From positions 1 to 64,000 of the forward strand of contig JABDMH010000093.1 in the NCBI GenBank assembly GCA_013001595.1: a stretch of 64,000 nt of DNA. Reading direction: 5' to 3'. Source of the DNA: Saprospiraceae bacterium. Its GTDB lineage: Bacteria > Bacteroidota > Bacteroidia > Chitinophagales > Saprospiraceae. The notes beneath the pieces are model-generated. The model was not told where the DNA came from and ran no database searches. It saw only the letters and a list, made by a program, of their open reading frames with translations. This document shows positions 56,182-64,000 of this stretch, piece by piece. The number at the start of each line of letters is the position of its first letter. The first letter of the stretch is position 1. The position numbers and the translations under genes were made by a program.

Positions 56182-56542
56182 GCAAGAATCCTAATTCTAT
56201 TGAATCCTTTAAGTTACATTAATTGAAAACGCTTTCAAAAACCAGATTGCTGCTTTAACATTTGAACAACATATTTGTCGTCGCCACTTCATAATGAGGG
56301 ATTTGTGAATCATTCCACACCTCAATAAAAATGTCTGGTGAACACCATTTCGACAGTACGGGGGTATTGCTTGACAAGAATTTCAAATGATGAAATCAAT
56401 AGAGCTAGAATTATTATATGTTAAGTGCTAATTATAAATTTGTTATGCCTAGTGGTCGTTGATTACCTTTCCAGCATAACCAAGACAAAAAGCATTGAAG
56501 GCATTGAGAAACAACCTAAGTTTGTGCCATCAAGAGTGAACG
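56182..56542. promoter_or_regulatory. Divergent promoter region of ECF sigma operon and parC
   Basis: About 360 bases lie between divergent genes. TAAATTTG at 56435-56442 fits the TAnnTTTG element on the plus strand and would serve parC, though no TTTG box at the expected spacing was found. The left half holds AT-rich sequence that likely contains the sigma gene promoter. No ORF of note was found. Confidence 0.4.
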
Positions 56543-59152
56543 ATGAGTGAAGAAAACCAAGATCAAAGTGTGGCCAATCCCAATGGGACACCTTCCGTAC
56601 ATACCCTAAAAGGTATGTATGAGACCTATTTTTTGGATTATGCCTCTTATGTAATCCTGGAGCGAGCTATTCCCAGTATTCATGACGGGTTGAAACCCGT
56701 GCAACGCCGCATTTTGCACGCCATGAAGGAAATGGACGATGGCAGATTTCACAAGGTGGCCAACATCATTGGCCAAACCATGCAATATCATCCGCATGGT
56801 GATGCAGCCATCGGCGATGCGCTGGTCAAGCTGGGTCAACACGACCTAATGATCGATATGCAGGGAAATTGGGGAGACATGCGCACCGGAGATTCAGCAG
56901 CAGCAGCCAGATATATTGAAGCTAGGCTCACCAAGTTTGCGTTGGATATCGCATTCAATAAAGAGACAACAGAATGGCAACTGTCCTACGATGGTCGCAA
57001 AAACGAACCCATTGATCTTCCAATGAAGTTTCCCCTTTTACTGGCACAGGGAGTAGAAGGTATTGCAGTGGGTCTCTCTACCAAGATAATGCCCCACAAC
57101 TTGGGTGAACTGATCAAAGTATCAATCAAGATACTTGAAGACAAGAAGTTCAGTTTGTACCCAGATTTCGCCACGGGAGGATCCATCGATGTAGCAGATT
57201 ACAAAAACGGAAAACGAGGTGGTAAACTCCTGGTCCGGGCTAAGATCGAAAAGAAGGACAAAAACACTTTGATCATAACCGAGTTACCCTATGGAGTGAC
57301 CACCACATCGCTCATCGATAGCATTATAAAAGCCAACGACAAGGGTAAAATTAAGATCAAAAAAGTGGTTGACAATACGGCCAAAGACGTGGAGGTGTCT
57401 ATTGATCTGGCATCAGGAGTATCACCAGATCTGACCATGGATGCACTGTATGCATTCACAAATTGCTCCATGTCCATATCCCCCAACGCTTGTGTGATCG
57501 TCGACCATAAGCCTCTCTTTTTGTCTGTCAATGAGATCCTTAGATTAAGCACCGATCACACCAAAGACTTGTTGAGACAAGAGCTGGAAATCAGAAAAGC
57601 TGATCTACTAAGCAAATGGCATAATGCCAATCTGGAAAAGATCTTTATCGAAAATCGAGTCTACCGAGATATTGAGGAATGCGAGACATGGGAAGCAGTG
57701 ATTGAAACGATTGATCGTGAAATGCGACGATACATCGTTGATAGTGAGAATACAGCCTTGAAAAACGACCAACGGCTGCGGCTAAATCGGCCTTTCACTC
57801 AGGATGACATTATTCGTTTAACAGAGATCAAAATCAAACGTATTTCGAAGTTTAATGCTTTCAAAGCTGATGAATACATCAGCCAATTGGAGCAAGATCT
57901 AGAAGAGACTAATCATCACCTGGCACATTTGACTGCATACGCCATTGCATATTTTGAGAACCTTTACGAAAAGTATGGTAAGCATATTCCACGGAATACG
58001 GAAATAACCTCTTTTGAACAGATAGATGTTGTTCAGGTCGCTGCCAACAATGTGAAGCTATACGCAAACATCAAAGAAGGTTTCATTGGTTGGGGGCTCA
58101 AGAAAGACGAAGAGATCCGTGAGTGCTCCGACATTGATGACATTATTGCGTTCAAGAAGAATGGAACTTTTCGCGTATCGCGCATTGGTGAAAAGGTGTT
58201 TACGGGTGCCGACATCATGCATGTCGATGTATGGAAGAAGGGAGATGAACGCACTACCTACAACCTCATTTATTTAGATGGTAAAACTGGACGAGCCATG
58301 GCCAAACGATTTAATGTCATGGCTGTCACTCGAGACAAGGATTATGATCTCACTTCTGGGCATAAAGGTTCAAAGATTCTTTACCTGACTGCAAATCCGA
58401 ATGGAGAGTCGGAAAAAGTCAAGGTGCAACTATCGCAGAGTTGCCGAGCAAAGAAAAAAATCTTTGAGTTTGATTTTGACCACTTGGACATTAAAGGTAG
58501 GCGGTCAAAAGGTAACATCTTGACCAGATATCCTGTGCGCAAAATTGAACACCTTGAAGTGGGTCAATCCACCTTGGGTGCACTTGAGCTTTGGATGGAC
58601 GAAGTAAGTGGTCGACTCAACACTGAGGAGCGAGGACTATTCTTAGGTGCCTTCGATACAGGCGATGTAATCATTGCATTGTACGCTGAGGGGTCCTATG
58701 AACTCATCAACCCTGACCCCATGGCCCGGGTGGAGACAAAAGGTCTACTGCACGTTGCCAAACATAATGCAGACACAGTGATCAGTGCCATCCACTATGA
58801 TGGAGAGAAAGAATGGTCAATGGGTAAGCGCTTTCAGGTAGAAACCAGTGGGTTTAATGAACGCATCTCCATCGTAAAAGACCATCCCAAATCTAAGCTG
58901 ATTTACGCCACCACTAAATCTGATGTTGAGCTCGAATACTTTGTCATGACAAAGAATAACAAGGAGAAGTGGACTGTGGTACTGGATGATTTCATCGATG
59001 TCAAAGGATATAAAGCCATTGGAAACAAACTCTCGGAAAAAGTCATCAAAGGCGTTAAGGAACTATCATCAGCACCACCAACTGAAAATGCACCTGATAA
59101 AAAGGAGAAAGGAGGCTTGAAAGCTGGAGATACTATTGAGCTGGACTTCTAA
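56543..59152 (+). CDS. parC: DNA topoisomerase IV subunit A
   Basis: The 869-residue type IIA topoisomerase has the N-terminal winged-helix/tower domain: SIHDGLKPVQRRILHAM, QYHPHGDAAIGDAL and the catalytic Tyr124 in AARYIEARLT. PGVSP-type coiled-coil gate segments follow. The C-terminal domain (from about 500) is a six-blade beta-pinwheel with IGEKVF and KGRRSKGNIL-like blades, and lacks a clear GyrA box, which supports topoisomerase IV over gyrase. It decatenates chromosomes after replication. parE is not adjacent in this window. The acidic/basic C-terminal tail (KEKGGLKAGDTIELDF) is typical of Bacteroidota ParC. Confidence 0.9.
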   Translation: MSEENQDQSVANPNGTPSVHTLKGMYETYFLDYASYVILERAIPSIHDGLKPVQRRILHAMKEMDDGRFHKVANIIGQTMQYHPHGDAAIGDALVKLGQHDLMIDMQGNWGDMRTGDSAAAARYIEARLTKFALDIAFNKETTEWQLSYDGRKNEPIDLPMKFPLLLAQGVEGIAVGLSTKIMPHNLGELIKVSIKILEDKKFSLYPDFATGGSIDVADYKNGKRGGKLLVRAKIEKKDKNTLIITELPYGVTTTSLIDSIIKANDKGKIKIKKVVDNTAKDVEVSIDLASGVSPDLTMDALYAFTNCSMSISPNACVIVDHKPLFLSVNEILRLSTDHTKDLLRQELEIRKADLLSKWHNANLEKIFIENRVYRDIEECETWEAVIETIDREMRRYIVDSENTALKNDQRLRLNRPFTQDDIIRLTEIKIKRISKFNAFKADEYISQLEQDLEETNHHLAHLTAYAIAYFENLYEKYGKHIPRNTEITSFEQIDVVQVAANNVKLYANIKEGFIGWGLKKDEEIRECSDIDDIIAFKKNGTFRVSRIGEKVFTGADIMHVDVWKKGDERTTYNLIYLDGKTGRAMAKRFNVMAVTRDKDYDLTSGHKGSKILYLTANPNGESEKVKVQLSQSCRAKKKIFEFDFDHLDIKGRRSKGNILTRYPVRKIEHLEVGQSTLGALELWMDEVSGRLNTEERGLFLGAFDTGDVIIALYAEGSYELINPDPMARVETKGLLHVAKHNADTVISAIHYDGEKEWSMGKRFQVETSGFNERISIVKDHPKSKLIYATTKSDVELEYFVMTKNNKEKWTVVLDDFIDVKGYKAIGNKLSEKVIKGVKELSSAPPTENAPDKKEKGGLKAGDTIELDF

Positions 59153-59181
59153 ACAGCTAAGTGATCTGGAAAGTCATTACA

Positions 59182-62100
59182 TCATTCTACCACCAGCTTC
59201 AAAAAGCCCGCCCCCTCTGGCCCAACAACCTGTACCATGTACAATCCCGCTCCTAACTCCTGTAAGTCAATCGCCTGAACTCGCTGATGGGTAAGCTTTT
59301 GGCCATAGACTTTTTTGCCCTGTAGATCATAGACATTCAGCAAAGAGAAGTTTGGATGATCAGATCTCAGAAATAGCAAATCTCGAGTAGGATTAGGAAA
59401 TAGGTCCAAATCCAGGTTTTGGGCGATATCAAAATTGGCCACCGTTGTACTAATATCTATAGGCAATGTACTCGGCGGAATCCATCCTCCTGCCTGATCA
59501 ATGACTGTGAAGGTGAAGGCATCTTGTATGCTATCTACCCCACCATGAATGTAGGTCAACGCACCGGCATTGATATCTGCTTGGCTGAACTGACTTCCCA
59601 CCTGCAATAGGGCACCATCTAAAGTCAAGTCTCCATAAAGAGGAACTGATACCAGTGTGTAGAGTAGTTCCTCTGGAGCTGTTTCATCATCGAGCACTTG
59701 TAAGACATCTGCTTCTATCACCGTTCCTTGGGCAAACTGAGCGGTCAAGGTATCTAATATGGACAATGTAGGTGCCACTGGCGACAAGGTGCCACAAATC
59801 TCGAGGTCCCAGCTTTCTAAAGCGCCACCGCTGCCGATGACGGAATCCACTACGGTCAATGTCCAGCTGCCATTGATTTCTTCGCCAATAAAGGCATCAA
59901 GTGTTTCCTCGGGTTGAAAAATCTGACCGGAGAATGCACTCTGGCAGTCGAGTGGAAGATTCGATTGGCTGTCGAAGCCAAAGGTGAACACTCGATTGGA
60001 GAATCCACATTTGTCACTAACCAGGGTGACACGCTTACCTGAAGGGCTAGTCAGGAAGAAAGTAAGATCACCAAAAGAAGCATGTATGCCCTTTATGGCG
60101 CTAACATTCAGATCGCTACTAGATCCGCTGCTACCAACATCTATACTGGATTCAATCGGTACAATCACACTTTGCGATATGTTTTTTGGCAGGTCTTCAG
60201 CAGAAAAGACTTCACAAGATAAATTCACAGTATGAAAGGTCGCTACCTCGCTAAATTCACCGACTCCACAGCGATTGTATGGCTGAATTCTCCAGTAGTA
60301 CAATGTGTTTTCATTGAGTTCCATCTCCAGCCCCTGCTGGATTCCAGACAGGTCGCTGATCAATTGCTGATCGGCAAATGCGGGAGATGAAGAAACCGCA
60401 AGATTGTAGCCCTCAGCTTGTGAACTAGAAGACCAGGAAAAAGTAGGTCGAATCTCAGTGCCAGAAGTTCCCGGGCTTGGATCCAATAGCTGGAGATCAG
60501 AAAAATCACTAGAGATTGTAGACACTAAGATGGTGCGCGTGGCTGAGTCTCCCATCGAGCTGGTCGCCAATATCGTGATCGGGTAATCTGCAGACTCACC
60601 AACGGCACTAAAGTCAAGGTCCATAGCCACGGGATCTCCAGGTTTCATTCTAGTTGGAAGAACGATCCCCACTTCTGATGGTTGATCAATTACTTCTAAG
60701 GAGATGCTGTCATCAAAACCACCAAAGCCAAATGACTTCACTTGAAAGGACAATTCGGCCGGAATACATATTCTCTGATCATGTGGTAAGATGTCAAAAG
60801 CAAATCCAGCACCTTCCGCCTCGGCGATCACCAAGTCATCATCATTGATATCAAAAAAGACATTGTCGGCGGCCTCTATCATAATTCGCACAGTGCTGCT
60901 GATAGCTGCTGGTATCAGTACCGACTCTTGACCGTCATTTCTAGTTTGTTTCACAAGTGTATCCTTAAAGGTCTGTCCGCCATCAGTCGAGAGCAGTATA
61001 TTAACAGCTTGACAATTCACCAGTTCCTGGTCAGTACCTGCGACCCGCCACTCAATGGCAGTAAAAGCACCTATGAGTAAAGTGTCATCTAAAGGCTCTT
61101 CAGACACAGAAAATGGACCTGCCTGCTGAGTCACTTTAAAGCCGATCTCATCCCAAACAACGCCACCACCCCCTGTACGATGATCACGTACCGTTGCTCT
61201 AAAAGTCAAATTTCGATCGTATGTGGGCAGGACCTCTACATTACTAGAGGTACTACTCAGGACGGTGCTCAGGTTGGGAAAATTGCGCGTGGGTGATATG
61301 CTGGGTCTAACAGATCTGAAAATAGGACCATCACCACTGGGAGCACCCAGGGGGCTCATAGCCGCTGCACCAATGCCAGCATCGTACTGCTCCCAGCTGT
61401 AGGTGATCGAATCGCCATCTGGATCGTTGGCCTCAGCAGTTAATTTAAAGGGTGTAGAAATTGGAATGTAGAAGTTGTCAGGATGCAGGATCTCCACCTC
61501 GGGAGTTTGGTTGTCCGTAGTTTGTTTGACTCCACATTGGCTCCCTTCACCCAAGTTGACAAAATTATAGATGTCTTGTATGGAATTAACATGATAATAA
61601 AAGTCTTCGCCATCTTGCACGTTTTGATCACCGCATGCTCCTGCATAGGACATGATGGTGCTGCCGCTGCCAGGTTCAAAAGCCGTTGGGCTATTGAATT
61701 GATCATCAGGCGAAGTTGGGCAGTTGTTCCATGTGTGCTCTGCCCCAAACTGATGACCCAATTCATGGCATACAATCCCAATATAGAAGCGATCAGAAGT
61801 CGAAATCTCGCATGAGGATCCATATCCTTTTAGTCCACCACATGCTATCCCTACACCACCAGATACACCCACCACTCCACTGCATTGGGTGCCAAATACA
61901 TGGCCTACATCATAATTATTAGAGCCGATGTTGGCTACTAAATGATTATTGTTTTCCAATCCCATTTGATTAGCATTGCCATTGGTGTATGGATCGACCT
62001 GCCCATCGAGGAAGATCAGAGAGTCATTATTTTCGATCAACTCCAAGTGGATCGACAGCTCACTTTCAAGGATAAAATTGATGCGGTCCAGGGCAACATT

Positions 62101-62757
62101 CATGGCGGCCAACGCTCCTACCAAGGTTGCGTCATGACGTTGTGCATATTCTCCTGTACAAGCCAGGGCAAGCCGATAAGTAGTGAGGTCAACAGATCTA
62201 TTGTTGTGACGTGAAAACGGTGACCGATGGGGGCGTTCATTCAAAAACTTGGCATCCCGATCTGCAAAAAAATGCTGATGCTGTGCATACTGCTTCCTCA
62301 GGACGGGATCCACTTGATAGTCTTTGGTGAAATAGCTCATATAGATGCAACCATCACTTGTCTCTATGGGGTCAATGTATATTTCTCCCTGTTGGGCATT
62401 GATCACAGCATACATCCCATTTGGACCCAGCGACAAACGTCCTTTTAGCAAACCTCGTTTAGGACTCTGCAGACTGTAGGACTGGATGGCAGGATATCGA
62501 CTTGCTAAACCCTGATGAAAATTGGAGATTGGCGTCAACTCAAAAGGTTGCAGTGATCCATCTGGCATGGGCATCTCCAATCTTCGCAAATCCTTGCTTG
62601 TGGGATCAAGCTGTACCAATTTTGCGAGGTGATACTTTTTCGGCATGATGATATCTTCCAATACTTCTGGGGCCGAATTACTGGTCCACACCTGGCCATT
62701 TGCTGATAGAAGAGCGCAACAGGTCAGTATTGAAATCAAAAACCTTATCTGAGTCAT
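59182..62757 (-). CDS. Secreted zinc metalloprotease (reprolysin-like) with P-domain and type IX tail
   Basis: The start is set at the ATG giving MTQIRFLISILTCCALLSANGQ, a signal peptide; 17 upstream codons are uncharacteristic. The 1,191-residue protein has a pro-region, then a reprolysin-like zinc protease with HELGHQFGAEH (His331, Glu332, His335, His341). Ig/Fn3-like domains (about 440-800) and a proprotein-convertase P-domain (near 870-980, SPSGKRVTLVSDKCGF) follow. A cadherin-like repeat comes next (LDDETAPEELLYTL, TYIHGG). A type IX sorting tail ends the protein (LDLFPNPTRDLL, GAGLYMVQVV). It should be exported through the type IX system and act outside the cell, on proteins. The set of domains is common among Bacteroidota secreted proteases. 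Confidence 0.9.
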   Translation of the reverse strand: MTQIRFLISILTCCALLSANGQVWTSNSAPEVLEDIIMPKKYHLAKLVQLDPTSKDLRRLEMPMPDGSLQPFELTPISNFHQGLASRYPAIQSYSLQSPKRGLLKGRLSLGPNGMYAVINAQQGEIYIDPIETSDGCIYMSYFTKDYQVDPVLRKQYAQHQHFFADRDAKFLNERPHRSPFSRHNNRSVDLTTYRLALACTGEYAQRHDATLVGALAAMNVALDRINFILESELSIHLELIENNDSLIFLDGQVDPYTNGNANQMGLENNNHLVANIGSNNYDVGHVFGTQCSGVVGVSGGVGIACGGLKGYGSSCEISTSDRFYIGIVCHELGHQFGAEHTWNNCPTSPDDQFNSPTAFEPGSGSTIMSYAGACGDQNVQDGEDFYYHVNSIQDIYNFVNLGEGSQCGVKQTTDNQTPEVEILHPDNFYIPISTPFKLTAEANDPDGDSITYSWEQYDAGIGAAAMSPLGAPSGDGPIFRSVRPSISPTRNFPNLSTVLSSTSSNVEVLPTYDRNLTFRATVRDHRTGGGGVVWDEIGFKVTQQAGPFSVSEEPLDDTLLIGAFTAIEWRVAGTDQELVNCQAVNILLSTDGGQTFKDTLVKQTRNDGQESVLIPAAISSTVRIMIEAADNVFFDINDDDLVIAEAEGAGFAFDILPHDQRICIPAELSFQVKSFGFGGFDDSISLEVIDQPSEVGIVLPTRMKPGDPVAMDLDFSAVGESADYPITILATSSMGDSATRTILVSTISSDFSDLQLLDPSPGTSGTEIRPTFSWSSSSQAEGYNLAVSSSPAFADQQLISDLSGIQQGLEMELNENTLYYWRIQPYNRCGVGEFSEVATFHTVNLSCEVFSAEDLPKNISQSVIVPIESSIDVGSSGSSSDLNVSAIKGIHASFGDLTFFLTSPSGKRVTLVSDKCGFSNRVFTFGFDSQSNLPLDCQSAFSGQIFQPEETLDAFIGEEINGSWTLTVVDSVIGSGGALESWDLEICGTLSPVAPTLSILDTLTAQFAQGTVIEADVLQVLDDETAPEELLYTLVSVPLYGDLTLDGALLQVGSQFSQADINAGALTYIHGGVDSIQDAFTFTVIDQAGGWIPPSTLPIDISTTVANFDIAQNLDLDLFPNPTRDLLFLRSDHPNFSLLNVYDLQGKKVYGQKLTHQRVQAIDLQELGAGLYMVQVVGPEGAGFLKLVVE

Positions 62758-62817
62758 GTGGCTAAAGTTATCATTTTGTGTACATGTATGATGTTCATTA
62801 AAAGACAAAGTTCTCCC

Positions 62818-64000
62818 TCAAAAAAATGCACTGACTTGAGCCCTAGCCGTGTGCACAACCTGTGCTTGACCACTCTTTCTACCGTCGTATGATACATTCA
62901 GCCGGATGTTGCTCATCAACTTTCTGTCAAAGGAAATTCCCCAGATCCAATTCGTACCATCTTTCAAGCCCTCTAACATGGTAAATTCTAAAGCACTATT
63001 TCTTTGACCATTGAAGTCAATTAAAACCATAGAAAAATTCACACGCAGAGACGAAGTACTCACCTTGTTGAAGGTACTTTCCAGCTTAATGTCATGAATC
63101 TCTGCCTTCTCATTGGCATCCTCGAGTGCATTCCTTTTATCTTGAAATTGATATTTCGTAGTTAGCCTAAACTTCGTACTGGGCTGCCATGATATTTCTG
63201 GATTCAGCCCTAGACCATTAATCACAAAATCTTTGTTGTCAAAGTTCTCACTATCCTGTTCATTCACTTCTGAGGAGACACTTAGTAACCCACTTAGTTC
63301 TTTGTTGAAGTTAATGCGAGAACGCAGGATATGTCTGACTATTTTTTTTCGCTCATATCCCGTGGTCAAGATAAATCTGTTACGAAAATCGTTTATCTCA
63401 TATTGAACATCATATTTTGGATTACTACGGTTGAAGTAAAACACATTGCGGATTTGAGAACTTACGGATACAAGCGAACTGTCAGCAATATTCAACACGA
63501 AAGGATTCCACAGGGTGACTTGCGCATTTTGCAGATTCTTTCGTTGAATTCTTATTGATCCTTGGTCTGAAAACTTAGCAAGGAACATGCGTTTATTTTT
63601 AAATAGCCTACCAGGATCAATGGAGTAGCTTTGATTGTAGATAATGTTGTTGGTGGCAATAAAGTCATTGGTTACGATGGTCACACGAATGTATTCAGCT
63701 TGCTCGGGAAATGGGGAGATCTCAAATTCATTAATCTGTTGAATGCCATCATCGTTTAAGTCTATCCAGGTGTAGATCCCTTGGCCAGCATTGACCTTCA
63801 GATATTGAAATGTACGTCGTGGTTCTTGACCACTACTTACCTCATAGTTGGTGGATGTACGTAACGCTCCTTTCCCCAAATTAAACTTGTGACTCAGTCG
63901 ACCCAAATAATTTAGTCCTCCGGTTCGAGCTATGGCGGATGGTATTTCGATATTGAGATTTCTTACTGTGAAGGTGGCATCTAAGATGGATTTGTTCTTG
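62818..64000 (-). CDS. C-terminal part of a large outer-membrane protein (partial)
   Basis: The reading frame is open to the right edge, so the gene is cut there; the apparent TTG start at 63906 is not real, as in-frame codons such as NIEIPSAIARTGG continue upstream. The visible 394 residues end with a C-terminal barrel: repeated FRLTTKYQF, SLRVNFSMVLI, LNVSYDGR and AQVSAFF with a terminal Phe. The motif TWIDLNDDGIQQINEFEISPF is shared by long Bacteroidota outer-membrane proteins of unknown role. Its stop is 60 bases before the signal-peptide start of the metalloprotease gene on the same strand, so they may form one transcript. Confidence 0.75.
   Translation of the reverse strand, partial: KNKSILDATFTVRNLNIEIPSAIARTGGLNYLGRLSHKFNLGKGALRTSTNYEVSSGQEPRRTFQYLKVNAGQGIYTWIDLNDDGIQQINEFEISPFPEQAEYIRVTIVTNDFIATNNIIYNQSYSIDPGRLFKNKRMFLAKFSDQGSIRIQRKNLQNAQVTLWNPFVLNIADSSLVSVSSQIRNVFYFNRSNPKYDVQYEINDFRNRFILTTGYERKKIVRHILRSRINFNKELSGLLSVSSEVNEQDSENFDNKDFVINGLGLNPEISWQPSTKFRLTTKYQFQDKRNALEDANEKAEIHDIKLESTFNKVSTSSLRVNFSMVLIDFNGQRNSALEFTMLEGLKDGTNWIWGISFDRKLMSNIRLNVSYDGRKSGQAQVVHTARAQVSAFF

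Overview
The window looks like a chromosome segment of a Bacteroidota bacterium, probably near Saprospiria; the phylum is well supported and the class is a guess. Evidence: C-terminal type IX secretion sorting tails (YPNP... with a final beta-strand domain) on three proteins, DUF6090 and DUF6157 family proteins, TPR histidine kinase/LytTR pairs, an ECF sigma factor followed by a membrane/outer-membrane-barrel protein, many OM beta-barrel proteins, and TAnnTTTG-like promoter elements. No rRNA, tRNA or CRISPR array was seen.

1-14.2 kb is accessory DNA. It starts with a decayed IS110-type transposase (two frame breaks). It continues with minus-strand genes of unrelated function: two small membrane proteins, a GH3 glycosidase with a DUF6090 partner, a tandem pair of delta-60 repeat secreted proteins, a membrane-anchored alpha/beta hydrolase and an AbiEi/AbiEii toxin-antitoxin pair. 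The 3' side of each gene or gene pair carries a short AYAACA-type motif next to an inverted repeat, which resembles integron attC sites. A deleted IS1182-type element bounded by 11-bp direct repeats sits beside one of these sites. The block ends at a 5'-nucleotidase gene truncated at both ends.

14.2-27.6 kb holds a LytTR regulator with its TPR sensor kinase, an outer-membrane porin-like protein, a three-gene operon of Planctomycetes-style DUF1592/DUF1552/cytochrome c proteins, a DUF6157 protein and a PLP-dependent D-amino-acid enzyme.

27.6-40.7 kb is mostly housekeeping: mtaB, lgt, a glycosyltransferase, nadB, an HhH/OmpA pair, cbpA/cbpM, a frameshifted DUF6958 gene, an SRPBCC/ArsR pair with an inverted-repeat operator candidate, a sulfatase and a haem-binding protein.

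40.8-64 kb holds a large GAF-like protein and a phosphoesterase-barrel protein with a putative kinase-like middle domain. Then come an SdiA-regulated-type propeller, an HD-Pycsar effector-like protein, a TPR protein, the Ku/LigD end-joining pair, a DUF547 lipoprotein, an ECF sigma factor with a repeat-bearing membrane partner, topoisomerase IV subunit A, a large secreted zinc metalloprotease and the 3' part of a large outer-membrane protein running off the right edge.

The most interesting items are the attC-like cassette array (1.1-12.3 kb), the kinase-like segment inside the phosphoesterase-barrel protein (43.3-47.0 kb), the HD-PycTM fusion (47.9 kb), and the triple-repeat N-terminus of the ECF sigma partner (54.1-55.6 kb).
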